Virus record (IMG/VR): IMGVR_UViG_3300024503_000616
Coordinates: 1-36,682 of that record
Reading direction: 5' to 3' (one strand)
Length of the DNA: 36,682 nt
DNA from: a virus
The notes beneath the pieces are model-generated. The model saw nothing but the letters and a program-made list of their open reading frames with translations, had not been told where the DNA came from and did not search any database. Both the position numbers and the translations under genes were made by a program. This document shows positions 15,149 through 24,187 of the stretch, piece after piece. Every line of letters begins with the position of its first letter. The first letter of the stretch is position 1.

Positions 15149-16120
15149 TTATAGCGTCCAATCGATCTTTCGGGCAGGGTAACCGTCAAAATTACTGAAA
15201 GCAAATACTTCCTCGTTACAAATCTTGTCCATGTCCGAAGCTTTCATCCAGTAACTTCCCTTGGGTTCGCCATAATTGCCAGGAGGTGTTCCATGAGCAT
15301 TCCCCCAAGAATTCTGGATCAAAAATATCAGGCCAAATTCAGGATGATCGGTGTAACCCAAGCAAGATTGCTGATGACCCCATGCATCGGACTTCTTGGC
15401 CAATTGAACCGATGGTGTACCTGAAGGTTGAACTTTCAGGGAATTAAATCCCCACCATCCGGAAGCAATAGTCACAGGATACCCGTTTCGCAGGGCAGCT
15501 TTTACTTCTTTGGAATTACTCAACTGACTGGTGGAATTGACTCGGAACTTGTTGGCCACGGAAAACAAGTCTCTAGGCGGTTTGTCTCCATTCGACCATT
15601 TGTATTCGACATCAGCACCAAAAGTCCAAGAACCATCGTTCTGTTTTACTGGTTGTGGAAGATCAGACTCAATTGGAGGAACACCATCAATACGGCAAGA
15701 TTCAGCCATGGACGATCCAAAAGAACCGTCACCAGTACCATGTAAACCACCACGCTTACGAGATTGCCCATAATTAAACAAAAAGAACGGTAGTTTCCAT
15801 TGTTCATAGGTTTGGCCTTGTGTGACAATTTCCACGGCCTGTAGGGTCGCCATAACGGCTAATGCACCATGTCCTACACATGAGCCGGTCTTTTGATCCC
15901 ATGGGAAAAACTCATATCCACAGGCTTTGTTGACCACCTTGTATAGTAAAGCCTCTTTTACATCGGCATCCTCTCCAGTGATCTCAAAAGGCTTTAAGGA
16001 TGACCTGAAAGCCTGTCGTTGTACCTCTGGAAGATCACTGATTGGCTTCCAGCCAAAGTTCCAATTGTTGATGAAATTGTTGTGATGCTGCCTTCCACCC
16101 CACTTGATGTAATCAATCAT
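15149..16120 (-). CDS. Papain-like cysteine protease (C1-like)
   Basis: 323 residues. The papain signature is complete: Gln76 and Cys81 in DQKTGSCVGHG, His249 in DAWGHQQSC, and Asn270 in LIQNSWG. GHQQSCLGY...GLIFLIQNSWG is the standard His-to-Asn spacing of C1 peptidases. No signal peptide or propeptide is evident, so it would act inside the host cell or be released at lysis. It lies a few genes after the holin-like protein in a block with no recognisable endolysin. It could cut peptide bonds in cell-wall proteins, process virion proteins, or attack host targets. Start overlaps the previous stop (ATGA). Catalytic triad is seen; substrate is unknown. Confidence 0.82.
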   Translation of the reverse strand: MIDYIKWGGRQHHNNFINNWNFGWKPISDLPEVQRQAFRSSLKPFEITGEDADVKEALLYKVVNKACGYEFFPWDQKTGSCVGHGALAVMATLQAVEIVTQGQTYEQWKLPFFLFNYGQSRKRGGLHGTGDGSFGSSMAESCRIDGVPPIESDLPQPVKQNDGSWTFGADVEYKWSNGDKPPRDLFSVANKFRVNSTSQLSNSKEVKAALRNGYPVTIASGWWGFNSLKVQPSGTPSVQLAKKSDAWGHQQSCLGYTDHPEFGLIFLIQNSWGNAHGTPPGNYGEPKGSYWMKASDMDKICNEEVFAFSNFDGYPARKIDWTL

Positions 16121-16764
16121 TTCAGTTCCTTTGCTACCTGTGTGAATACAGAAGTCATCAAATCTCTAGTTGCCTTATCAAGTTCCTTGTCAGCATCCTG
16201 GGGCAACTTGGAATTAAGTCTCTTACCAATGACTGCCCTTAGATTGGAAAGTTCATCAGGACGGAATTGCTTGTTAATTGCCACCTTAGCTGCACGGAAC
16301 ACATCACCAACGGCTTTATACTCATCTTTTTGTGATTCTTTGGCAAGTTCCTCGTAGAACTGTGCAAGCCATTTTACAGCCTCCTTGTCTTCTTTTTTTG
16401 CTGCCTCAGAAATGTCCGATGCAGTAGGAGTCGGACTTGGAGGAGTATCAGGATTGTCTGGATTTGGAGGAAGAGCATTTCCAATAAGAACCGTACACAT
16501 TGCTGCGTCTGAGGGGCCAGTCTGATCCGATGTGTACGCATAGATTCTAAATCGTCCCTCCGGCCCAGTCACCACTAGCGTTTTAGTGTCCTTGAGCAGT
16601 TCCACAGGGAACATATTGAGTCCAGCATCTGGACACAACCATTTCACGGTACTGCCACTAGTAGTGGCAGGAACCGTAATAAAAGCATTTGGTTGGCCAT
16701 TGATTTGCTTTGGCAACTCAATGGTCGGTGCATGAAAAATCGCAAGCAGAATGAGTAAATTCAT
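16117..16764 (-). CDS. Secreted two-domain protein with Pro-rich linker
   Basis: 215 residues. Residues 1-12 form a short hydrophobic export signal. Residues about 18-96 look like a small beta-sandwich (STVKWLCPDAGLNMFP, TLVVTGPEGRFRIYAYTSD, AAMCTVLIG), similar in style to Ig-like domains of planctomycete secreted proteins. Residues about 99-114 are a Pro/Asp/Thr linker, and residues 116-215 are helical and charged. It is coupled to the HNH gene upstream and to the papain-like protease downstream by ATGA overlaps. A role in the cell envelope at lysis or entry is possible. No catalytic motif was seen. Confidence 0.72.
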   Translation of the reverse strand: MNLLILLAIFHAPTIELPKQINGQPNAFITVPATTSGSTVKWLCPDAGLNMFPVELLKDTKTLVVTGPEGRFRIYAYTSDQTGPSDAAMCTVLIGNALPPNPDNPDTPPSPTPTASDISEAAKKEDKEAVKWLAQFYEELAKESQKDEYKAVGDVFRAAKVAINKQFRPDELSNLRAVIGKRLNSKLPQDADKELDKATRDLMTSVFTQVAKELK

Positions 16765-17006
16765 GGTCGTCTTCGTATCCTTTCCTTTTGTCCTTGAGCA
16801 TCATACTCCACACTTGGATTCCAACTTGTCCAACTGTCCAGATGCCCCAATAGGAAGTGGCATCGTTTACATAGGGTTAGGAGATTGGTTGGTTCATACT
16901 CTAATGACCTATCCAATGAATATGGATAGATATGATGCACTTCCAATGCTTCCTTTTTATAGCATCCAGCACATTGAGGATTTTTCTCAATATGCTCTTT
17001 CCGCAC
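16761..17006 (-). CDS. HNH endonuclease
   Basis: 81 residues from GTG 17006. The HNH fold is clear: CAGC (zinc ligands), LEVHHIYPYS (catalytic His pair), NLLTLCKRCH (Asn and second zinc pair). HNH proteins of this small type often help terminase in HK97-like packaging, but those are encoded beside terminase; this one lies among lysis-type genes. The conserved-looking segment extends upstream of GTG as IGRGWKWPQ, and the frame is open to about 17105 without ATG. An ATA at 17031-17033 overlaps the previous TAG in the pattern ATAG, so the true start may be non-standard. GGAAG 9 nt upstream supports GTG 17006. Confidence 0.82.
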   Translation of the reverse strand: MRKEHIEKNPQCAGCYKKEALEVHHIYPYSLDRSLEYEPTNLLTLCKRCHFLLGHLDSWTSWNPSVEYDAQGQKERIRRRP

Positions 17007-17029
17007 TTGGGGCCACTTCCAGCCCCTGC

Positions 17030-17347
17030 CTATAAAAAAGCGGAAATCAATATCTTCAAGGCGGTTTTTAGGATCAAGGCCCAGGGCACGATACCCAGGG
17101 TGACCTCATTAGCGTGGAACTTACTTTGTTCCAAAGCCTGATCCAACAGGCTGGCAAAGTCTTCCAAACCAATCTCACGACCTTCAAAAATCGTCTTATC
17201 TTCAGGCAATGCCTGTGCAGCAGCATAGCCAACAATGTTCCAAAGTGCATTGGCAAAAGTGCGGTTGTTCACATCTTCCTTGCCACGAATCTTGTTGATG
17301 CATAACAGAATAGCATCGGTTGGCATCGAATCAGGAAAATCAATCAT
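17030..17347 (-). CDS. Hypothetical protein with hydrophobic C-terminal helix
   Basis: 105 residues, coupled to the holin-like gene (TAATG). The N-terminal 80 residues are predicted helical and soluble. The last 20 (GIVPWALILKTALKILISAF) are hydrophobic and could be a membrane-associated helix. Unknown family. Its place between a holin-like and an HNH gene, and the hydrophobic tail, would allow a role in lysis such as an antiholin, but nothing in the sequence proves it. Confidence 0.65.
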   Translation of the reverse strand: MIDFPDSMPTDAILLCINKIRGKEDVNNRTFANALWNIVGYAAAQALPEDKTIFEGREIGLEDFASLLDQALEQSKFHANEVTLGIVPWALILKTALKILISAFL

Positions 17348-17619
17348 TAATCACCCTTTCTGTGTAGTGCTTCCAGTTCCTTCGTCTGTCGCAGAATTTC
17401 TGTCAGTATTTTCATGGAATCGGTCTGAGCCTTGGTCACTTCTCCGATTCCTGATTCCAGTCTGTCGATGAACAACATATGTCTCTGGTGCAGTGGTAGG
17501 AGAATATTAACACCAACCCAACTGCCACCCCGATACACGCACCAGACAAGAAAAATAAGAAAGGTGAGAGTGACACCAAATCTTTCTATCAAGCTGACGA
17601 AATCAATATCGGCGATCAT
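17347..17619 (-). CDS. Holin-like protein with one membrane segment and coiled coil
   Basis: 90 residues. One strong transmembrane segment at about 13-33 (VTLTFLIFLVWCVYRGGSWVG), followed by an amphipathic, coiled-coil-like stretch to the end (HMLFIDRLESGIGEVTKAQTDS...ILRQTKELEALHRKGD). Small single-span proteins with a charged cytoplasmic helix at this genome position are common phage holins or holin-associated proteins. Start overlaps the fibre-chaperone stop (ATGA). The membrane topology is well supported; the holin role is inferred from size and position. Confidence 0.65.
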   Translation of the reverse strand: MIADIDFVSLIERFGVTLTFLIFLVWCVYRGGSWVGVNILLPLHQRHMLFIDRLESGIGEVTKAQTDSMKILTEILRQTKELEALHRKGD

Positions 17620-18116
17620 ATTACCACCACTTCTTCAATCGTGGAGGCATTTTGTACCGCTCGCCTCCGTGCAGCAAAAGTCTTGGAAATACTGCTCCTA
17701 AACTCGCCGTATTGTAACATGAAAACCGTCATGGATTGAATATCAGAAAACGATATTTCTTGGCTATCTACCGTGATAATTGGCGGTATCGGATAGCCTA
17801 GATTTGCTGCCTCTTTTGCCATGGAAAAGTTTGCGGAAAGCAGGGCCACATCTTCGGCAGATATGCCTAAAATACCCTGTCCTGAATCCCAACCCTGAGC
17901 AATGGTTTGATTCCATTCTTCTTGTATTTTTTCAAGTTTTTCCATTTTTTTACAAAACAATGGATATTTTTGAATCATGTCATTAACGATAGACAATTGG
18001 TCTTGGGTTGGTTCCTCAATGTAATCAATTCTAAATGTTCCATCATTATTAAGGTTTAAACCGTGAGTTTTTACAACCTTGTTTATCTCATCGTTAAATT
18101 CAACTAAATAGTACAT
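17616..18116 (-). CDS. Probable tail-fibre assembly chaperone (DUF4376-like)
   Basis: 166 residues with AAGGAGG before the start. It directly follows the giant fibre gene, the usual place of a fibre chaperone. The C-terminal half (about 90-166) has AKEAANLGYPIPPIITVDSQ, then a SFSDIQSMTVFMLQYG helix and RRRAVQNASTIEEV, like DUF4376 modules attached to fibre-assembly proteins. The N-terminal half (YYLVEFNDE..., DGTFRIDYIEEPTQDQ) has short strands. Fibre chaperones help the C-terminal receptor domain trimerise and are absent from virions. Family match is moderate, context is good. Confidence 0.6.
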   Translation of the reverse strand: MYYLVEFNDEINKVVKTHGLNLNNDGTFRIDYIEEPTQDQLSIVNDMIQKYPLFCKKMEKLEKIQEEWNQTIAQGWDSGQGILGISAEDVALLSANFSMAKEAANLGYPIPPIITVDSQEISFSDIQSMTVFMLQYGEFRSSISKTFAARRRAVQNASTIEEVVVI

Positions 18117-18125
18117 ATTGCCTCC

Positions 18126-21100
18126 TTAGCACCAAAATGAACCTTCCAATATTGCCTGAATATATGTTGTTCCAGATGTTCCATATTCCAACATTGTGCA
18201 ATAATGATAACCTAGGCAACTTCCACTTCGTATAGTGTATGCTCTTCCAGCACGGCCAGTCATATCCACGCTGTCATATCCTGGTGTACCACCATCAAAA
18301 GCAGCACCTTGACTAGCATAACCACCAGATGACGCACAACTAAAATTAACAACAGTATTCCTGTCCAAACCATTAACAAAATGGACAGACATGGCAGAGT
18401 CGTTATTCCAATTTCTCCATGAAGCAGTAGTGTAAGGATGCCCTGTATATGCGTAGGTTGGATATGTATTTTTGTACAAGAGTCTTTCAACAGGATTATT
18501 CATATTCCAAACAAAACGCTTGGCTAAAGAATCCTCGGTGGTGGTAGTCGATGTGGTTCTAAATGTTCCAAGATATCGTCTTGTGGTCGCAGAACTTTTA
18601 ACATAAACACCATTTGTTAGCGTAATAGCATCTGTCCTTGCGGTGTCACTTGTCCATGCTGCCGAAAGTTCGAGTGTCAGCGTTCCTGCATTATTATAAA
18701 TGAAAACATCATAATTTTTCCCAGAAGTTAAAGTTCCTAAAGCCAACGATCTTTCTGTAAATGTGTAAGTCGCCCAATTAGTTCCGTCATAAAGACTTAT
18801 ACGATCACCATTGTAAGGTGTATAGTAAATCGTAGTTGCACTTGTTACATCCGAAGTAGTTACAGGTGTTCCGCTAGTAAGGGTAAGTCTACCACCGGAA
18901 AACAAACCTTGGTTTACCCATGTCGGACTTGATGCACCAGCACTTGTAAGCACTTGTCCAGATGTTCCAGCAGCAGTCAAAGCTAAAGCCGAAGCTGTGC
19001 TATATGCTACCGCTCCATTTACAGCAGTTAAGTTCGCATTAGTTCCACCGTATGCCAGAGCAATTTGACCAGAAGCAATATCTGAGGCAACAACCGTATC
19101 CCATGCTGGTGCAGCACCGTTTGTTCCTGACCCAGTTTGACGGAGAAACTTTTTGGTAGTGGTGGTATTTGGACTCAAAAGAGTTGTCGTGTTGCTGTTA
19201 GACTGATATGGTATCGATCCAAGTAGCGTTGTGCTATTTCCACCAGCAAGACTGGTAATGTAATTTGTCCAACTTAGGTTTCCAGAACCGTCCGTTTTTA
19301 AGACATAGTTATTTGTGCCAGCAGTTGTTGGAAGAGTTAAAGTATAATTTGTTGATATAGTCGCCGGAGCTTGAATTGCAGCATAATTGCTTGAATCTGC
19401 ATCAGCAAAACGCACATCGGCCTGTGCATTTAAATAAAGATTTCCGGTGGCATCAAAATAACTGTATACAGTTGTGCCAAGGTAATCCCGAAGTTCCAAC
19501 AGTGGATATGTCTGTCCGTTAGCTGCAAAAATTCCAAAAACACCAACGGCACCATTTGCCGAATATAAAGCCAACGCATCATATGCGGAAGAACCATACG
19601 AAAAATTGGAAGTCGCAGTAAAATTACCTGATCCATCGTTGTACTGAATGTCTCCATTTGAACCGGCAGCACTTGCACCACCAGCGGTTGTCCATGACAG
19701 TGTTCCTGTACCATTTGTAGACAGTACCTGGCCTGAAGTGCCGTCTGTAGAAGGATAGGTCAAACTATTGATGACGGTGGTTCCAGAAACGGTCAACGCA
19801 CTAAGAGTTCCAACTGTGGTGATATTTGACGATCCAGCCCATGTGCTTAAAGCCGTGTTTTCCACGCTGGACAATCCCACATCCGTCTTAGTGACGGTAT
19901 CCCAAGCAGGAGCAGCAGATACCGTGCCTGTGCCGGTTTGACGCAAGAATTTGCGTGTAGTGGTTGTATTTCCGGAAAGTTTGGCCAATGTATTGCTGGC
20001 CGAAGAATATAGCGTATCGCCCAATGTGTAGGTGGTTTGTCCGGTTCCACCCTTGGTTGCACCTACGGTGGCAAGAGTCGTTGTAATCGCCGTACTTCCA
20101 GAACCTGTTACATCACCCGATAAAGTAATGGTTTGGTTCGCCGTCAAATAAGTGCTAGTGTCCAGCGAGAATGTTCCAGATGCGGTCATTTTTACAAAAG
20201 ATGCGGAAACATAAGTCAGGCCGGAAAGAGAGGTCAGGTTTGTGGATGATGCCTGACCACCTAAGCCTGCCAATGTATAGGTTGGAACATTTAATGTGTT
20301 GGAAACCAGTGTGGCTGATCCACTGGAACCCGTTGTGGTTAATGAAGTGATACGGTTTGTATAGGCCGTATCCCAGTTGGTCTGACTTGAAGTTGTTGGG
20401 ATGGAATATCCAGCGGTAAAGCTGAAAACACCAGTTGTGTTGGTGTATGTCAATCCAGTAGCTGTTGAAGAAAGATCAGTTAATTTGATTCCACCAAGCC
20501 CAGCCAGAGTATATGTTGGAACATTCAGTGTATTTGAAACTAATGTCGCAGAACCACTGGAACCAGTAGTGGTTAAGCTGGTTATTCGATTGGCGTATGC
20601 CGTATCCCAATTGGTCTGAGAGGCAGAGGTTGGAAGTGCATATCCTGTATCCATAGACAAAGCTATGGTTCCACTTCCTGTGATTGGAGAATTGGTCACC
20701 TTCATGCCGGTTGGTGCCGAAAGTCCCACGGAAGTGACAGTTCCTGATCCACCACCGGAAGCATTGATCGTAAAATTAGGATAGGTTCCTGTGATTGTGA
20801 TATTGGTTCCAGAGTTCAAAACTACTGTCTGATCGGGGGAAGAGTTAGTTATCACTCCAGTGGATGAACTGTAGGAAATTCCAGCTCCAGCAGACACCGA
20901 TGCTCTTGATCTTGCATCGGTATAATACAGGTTAGTTCCCTCAGAAATGCTGCTGGTGGTTCCTGCGACATTTTCCCAAAGTTTGGTGGTCGAGTTGTAA
21001 CGAAGGATATTGTTGGGTGCAACGCTGGTAATCGATACATCGTGGATTTCATCCAGTTCGTATCCGTTCTGGATTTTCACCTCAACCACACCTTGGGTTG

Positions 21101-23039
21101 GATGACTGCGAACTACGATGCCAACATACACAAGGTGGCTTGGTGCTGCCGGCTTGGTCGTTGTCCATGCTCCAGCAGTGGTTGGGGACAGATACAGTTG
21201 AGTCCCTGCGGAATAGGATTGTGTATCAATGTCGGTTAGTCTTCCAGAAACAACCACATATCCATTGGACTGATCGGATGTATTACTCTGAATAATGCCA
21301 TATGTCTGTGCCGAATTTGTATCGTTGTTGGCTTGGGCCTTGGTGACCGTTGGCAAATTTCCTTGGCCACCATTGATGTAAACAACCGTGCCTTTTGTCA
21401 GAGTTGCCCCAGTTGAATTATAAATTTCTGTGACGAGATTTAATGCCTGATCTATTGTGGTTGGGAAGGTCTTGAGACTTCCATCTCCGGTCACATACTC
21501 CGAACCTTTTCCAGAGAAATTAACACCTATATCTCCACTGGTGGTAATCGGTGTATTGGTGATCGTCAAAGCAGAAGCAGTTGTGGATATGCCAACGGAA
21601 GTTACAGTTCCGCTTCCAGAAGTACCAGTGTAATCAATCGTAAAGTTCGGATAAGTCCCTGTGACGGATATATCCGTTCCACCAGTCAATGAAACAACTT
21701 GATCTGGAGAGTCGTTGGTAATTACACCAGTTGTATTGTCATAACTAATACCAGTTCCTGCGGATAACGCTTTTCTGGCATCGGAATCTGTGTATTGGGT
21801 GATCGTGCAATCAATGGTGAAGTCAGGATAAGTCCCAGTTACGGAGATTCCATTTCCAGAAGTTAGTGAAACAATCTGGTCAGGGGCCGTATTATTGATC
21901 GTATAATCGGGTGCAGTTCCGGTCAGGGATATATCCGTTCCGGCAGTGATGGAATTTACCGGATAACTGATAGCAACATTCTGAATTCCAGTCACTATGC
22001 CTTTATCATTTACCGTCACTTCTGCCACATTGGAACCGTTACCATATGCCCCAGCAGTAATGGATTGAGTATTCAATTCCAATCCAATAAATCCAGAAGT
22101 TGTTATGGGTGAATTAGTGACCGTCAAATCTTGAGAAGAAACGCCAACACTGTAGACAGTACCTCCTGAGCCACCACCTCCAGTGGCATAGCCATCAAAC
22201 AGCAAATGCACGATATCATTGCTGTCACGCATATAACCTTTGCGATCTGCCACATTGATGGCAAACTCATTGATTTCCAAATCGGTATATGCTGGAACAG
22301 AACCGGCAATATAGGATCGTTTTGGCTTAACAGGAATTGGAGGGTTTGGGTTGCCAGCATTTGGTTGAAAAAACAACTGATTGGAATTAACCGCATTTAA
22401 GGCAAGAATAGTTGATTCAAAATGCAGATAAAATAATCCGTTACCAGTAATAATTAGATTAGTAAAAGTGGCAACGCCATTGGTTGTAGATACGGTATCA
22501 GTTCCAGTTAATGTTGCTGTTCCGGATAGTACAACCAAAGAAACTTGCACATCAGTTTCATAATTTGTTAACACATTACCAAATTGGTCTTTGATTCCAA
22601 CTGATGGTTGTGGACTCAATAGACTTCCAGAAGACACTAATCCCGGCTGATTAATGACATACAAACTGTTTGGAACAGATGGCGGAGGTGACCCACCATC
22701 GTCATAATACGCACTACCATTCATTGATGCCGGTGATTCATCATATGTGTCTATTTGGATAGATATTGTTGATCCAGCAGAAACATTTAATGCAGAATTG
22801 AAAAACCAAATGCTAGTTGAATTCTGAAATATTCCAATTCCAGCCTGAATTATTCTTGCCTCGTTTTCTTGATTTGCATATCCAGACAAATCCAAGTAAC
22901 AAACACCATCAGTTGATGCATAAAAATTTATGTCTGCTGTCAAATTACCTGTAGCAGAAAGATAAATAACGAATGGATCGTTTTGTGTCCCTGATCCTGA
23001 ATATGCAATTCCACTTGCAGAAGTTACCGTAAATGCCAT
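18126..23039 (-). CDS. Giant long tail fibre (1637 aa) with repeated shaft
   Basis: The start is ATG 23039 in a TAATG overlap with the previous gene. Residues 1-115 are a beta domain. Residues about 123-235 resemble an invasin-type Ig-like domain (QPSVGIKDQFGNVLTNYETDVQVSL). Near 262-280 there is an ELAINxxDRKGYMRDS-type fibre connector. A Gly/Ser/Thr-rich shaft follows, with repeated GTVTSVG, TYPNFTI, NLNVPTYTLAGLGG and KFLRQTGxG...AAPAWDTV units. The last 250 or so residues (GGRLTLTSGTPVTTSDVTS...YYTPYNGDRISLYDG) are a conserved phage fibre tip seen in many phages, the likely receptor-binding part. Attachment to host is the expected role. Confidence 0.85.
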   Translation of the reverse strand: MAFTVTSASGIAYSGSGTQNDPFVIYLSATGNLTADINFYASTDGVCYLDLSGYANQENEARIIQAGIGIFQNSTSIWFFNSALNVSAGSTISIQIDTYDESPASMNGSAYYDDGGSPPPSVPNSLYVINQPGLVSSGSLLSPQPSVGIKDQFGNVLTNYETDVQVSLVVLSGTATLTGTDTVSTTNGVATFTNLIITGNGLFYLHFESTILALNAVNSNQLFFQPNAGNPNPPIPVKPKRSYIAGSVPAYTDLEINEFAINVADRKGYMRDSNDIVHLLFDGYATGGGGSGGTVYSVGVSSQDLTVTNSPITTSGFIGLELNTQSITAGAYGNGSNVAEVTVNDKGIVTGIQNVAISYPVNSITAGTDISLTGTAPDYTINNTAPDQIVSLTSGNGISVTGTYPDFTIDCTITQYTDSDARKALSAGTGISYDNTTGVITNDSPDQVVSLTGGTDISVTGTYPNFTIDYTGTSGSGTVTSVGISTTASALTITNTPITTSGDIGVNFSGKGSEYVTGDGSLKTFPTTIDQALNLVTEIYNSTGATLTKGTVVYINGGQGNLPTVTKAQANNDTNSAQTYGIIQSNTSDQSNGYVVVSGRLTDIDTQSYSAGTQLYLSPTTAGAWTTTKPAAPSHLVYVGIVVRSHPTQGVVEVKIQNGYELDEIHDVSITSVAPNNILRYNSTTKLWENVAGTTSSISEGTNLYYTDARSRASVSAGAGISYSSSTGVITNSSPDQTVVLNSGTNITITGTYPNFTINASGGGSGTVTSVGLSAPTGMKVTNSPITGSGTIALSMDTGYALPTSASQTNWDTAYANRITSLTTTGSSGSATLVSNTLNVPTYTLAGLGGIKLTDLSSTATGLTYTNTTGVFSFTAGYSIPTTSSQTNWDTAYTNRITSLTTTGSSGSATLVSNTLNVPTYTLAGLGGQASSTNLTSLSGLTYVSASFVKMTASGTFSLDTSTYLTANQTITLSGDVTGSGSTAITTTLATVGATKGGTGQTTYTLGDTLYSSASNTLAKLSGNTTTTRKFLRQTGTGTVSAAPAWDTVTKTDVGLSSVENTALSTWAGSSNITTVGTLSALTVSGTTVINSLTYPSTDGTSGQVLSTNGTGTLSWTTAGGASAAGSNGDIQYNDGSGNFTATSNFSYGSSAYDALALYSANGAVGVFGIFAANGQTYPLLELRDYLGTTVYSYFDATGNLYLNAQADVRFADADSSNYAAIQAPATISTNYTLTLPTTAGTNNYVLKTDGSGNLSWTNYITSLAGGNSTTLLGSIPYQSNSNTTTLLSPNTTTTKKFLRQTGSGTNGAAPAWDTVVASDIASGQIALAYGGTNANLTAVNGAVAYSTASALALTAAGTSGQVLTSAGASSPTWVNQGLFSGGRLTLTSGTPVTTSDVTSATTIYYTPYNGDRISLYDGTNWATYTFTERSLALGTLTSGKNYDVFIYNNAGTLTLELSAAWTSDTARTDAITLTNGVYVKSSATTRRYLGTFRTTSTTTTEDSLAKRFVWNMNNPVERLLYKNTYPTYAYTGHPYTTASWRNWNNDSAMSVHFVNGLDRNTVVNFSCASSGGYASQGAAFDGGTPGYDSVDMTGRAGRAYTIRSGSCLGYHYCTMLEYGTSGTTYIQAILEGSFWC
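20262..20619 (-). repeat. Duplicated fibre-shaft unit
   Basis: Two copies of a roughly 40-codon unit (TNWDTAY.NRITSLTTTG through VSNTLNVPTYTLAGLGG), near residues 800-843 and 875-920 of the giant fibre, are nearly identical in protein but differ at many third codon positions. A second pair (KFLRQTG...AAPAWDTV) lies near 19895-19955 and 19095-19155. Confidence 0.7.
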
Positions 23040-24178
23040 TACCAAGTACCCCCGTCAGAGTACACCCAAACCAGTTGATTCGAGTTGTTGTAAGTTAAAA
23101 CTTGAGATGTCAGACCACCGGAAGGAATACTACTTCCGTTTGCTGCGGATGTTATTCTTCCATATTCATCCACCGTGATATCCGCAGATGTGTATGATCC
23201 TGCTGTAACCCCTGTTGTAGGCAATCCAATATCTATATCTCCAGCACTGGTGATCGGAGAAAACTGGATAGCAATCGTGTCATTCATCGAGATGATGCCA
23301 ACACTTGTTACAGTTCCAGTTCCAGTTCCAATACTTATGTTGGTAGCCTCAACAATTCTTCCCTTGTCATCAATCGTAATGACGGGAACTTCAGTGCTAC
23401 TTCCATACAGTCCTGCAACCACACCTGTTGATTGCATTTCAATGTCTATTTGTCCAACCGATGTGATGGGGGAACCACTAACCTGAAGCGTATTGGAAAC
23501 AACACTAACACTGGAAACACTTCCTGTTCCAGCACCACTGATGGATACCGAAGAAACATCCGTAATCACACCACGGCTGTTGATCGTGACCACAGGGATG
23601 GAATTACTGGTTCCATAAGTTCCCGGAGTCAAACTTTGTGTCTTTAGGTTTGCAGTTATTGTTCCAGCGGTTGTGATAGTCGGATTGGTGATTGTCAAAT
23701 CCGAGGATGCCAAGGTGATGCTGGACACCGTTCCTATAACGCCTGGAGCCAAAGCGAGAGGTGATGCGGATGTTCCGTCACCCGTCAGGGTATTATCATG
23801 CTGAACCTTGGAAATATAAGTCGAGGACAAGTCTGGCAAATCCGTTATTGTCAAGGCACGGAATGATGGAACCCCCTGACTTCCATCTGGAGTCGCCAGC
23901 ACTAGATTTGCATTTTGGCTTTTGAATGCGACATTAAAATCACCCTGACCATTGGCAGGACTTCCCGTGACGGTGAACACGGAAGTTGGCATGGTCAGGC
24001 CAATGGCAATGTCCATGTTCGTGTTCGTGGCGTAACGAAACACTACGGCATCACCCTGGCCATTGATGGTAACTTCTGAAACAGGGTCGGTGATCGCAGG
24101 AATGTACTGGTCAGAACTGGGAACAGCACTGACCTTGATTTGATCAACTATGACCGTATTGATGATGTCCTGAGCCAT
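23039..24178 (-). CDS. Fibre-like protein sharing the shaft motifs
   Basis: 379 residues with AAGGAG before the start. The N-terminus (MAQDIINTVIVDQIKVSAVPSSDQYIP) is soluble and could attach to the tail. The rest is beta-rich and contains GTVSSITLASSDLTITNPTITTAGTI and GTVTSVGIISMNDTIAIQFSPITSAGDI, the same repeat type as in the next gene. The end (YNNSNQLVWVYSDGGTW) is a fibre-style LxYnnsxxLvW segment. It overlaps the giant fibre start (TAATG). The two may form one fibre as proximal and distal parts, or be alternative adhesins. Confidence 0.75.
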   Translation of the reverse strand: MAQDIINTVIVDQIKVSAVPSSDQYIPAITDPVSEVTINGQGDAVVFRYATNTNMDIAIGLTMPTSVFTVTGSPANGQGDFNVAFKSQNANLVLATPDGSQGVPSFRALTITDLPDLSSTYISKVQHDNTLTGDGTSASPLALAPGVIGTVSSITLASSDLTITNPTITTAGTITANLKTQSLTPGTYGTSNSIPVVTINSRGVITDVSSVSISGAGTGSVSSVSVVSNTLQVSGSPITSVGQIDIEMQSTGVVAGLYGSSTEVPVITIDDKGRIVEATNISIGTGTGTVTSVGIISMNDTIAIQFSPITSAGDIDIGLPTTGVTAGSYTSADITVDEYGRITSAANGSSIPSGGLTSQVLTYNNSNQLVWVYSDGGTW

Positions 24179-24187
24179 CGTGTCTCC

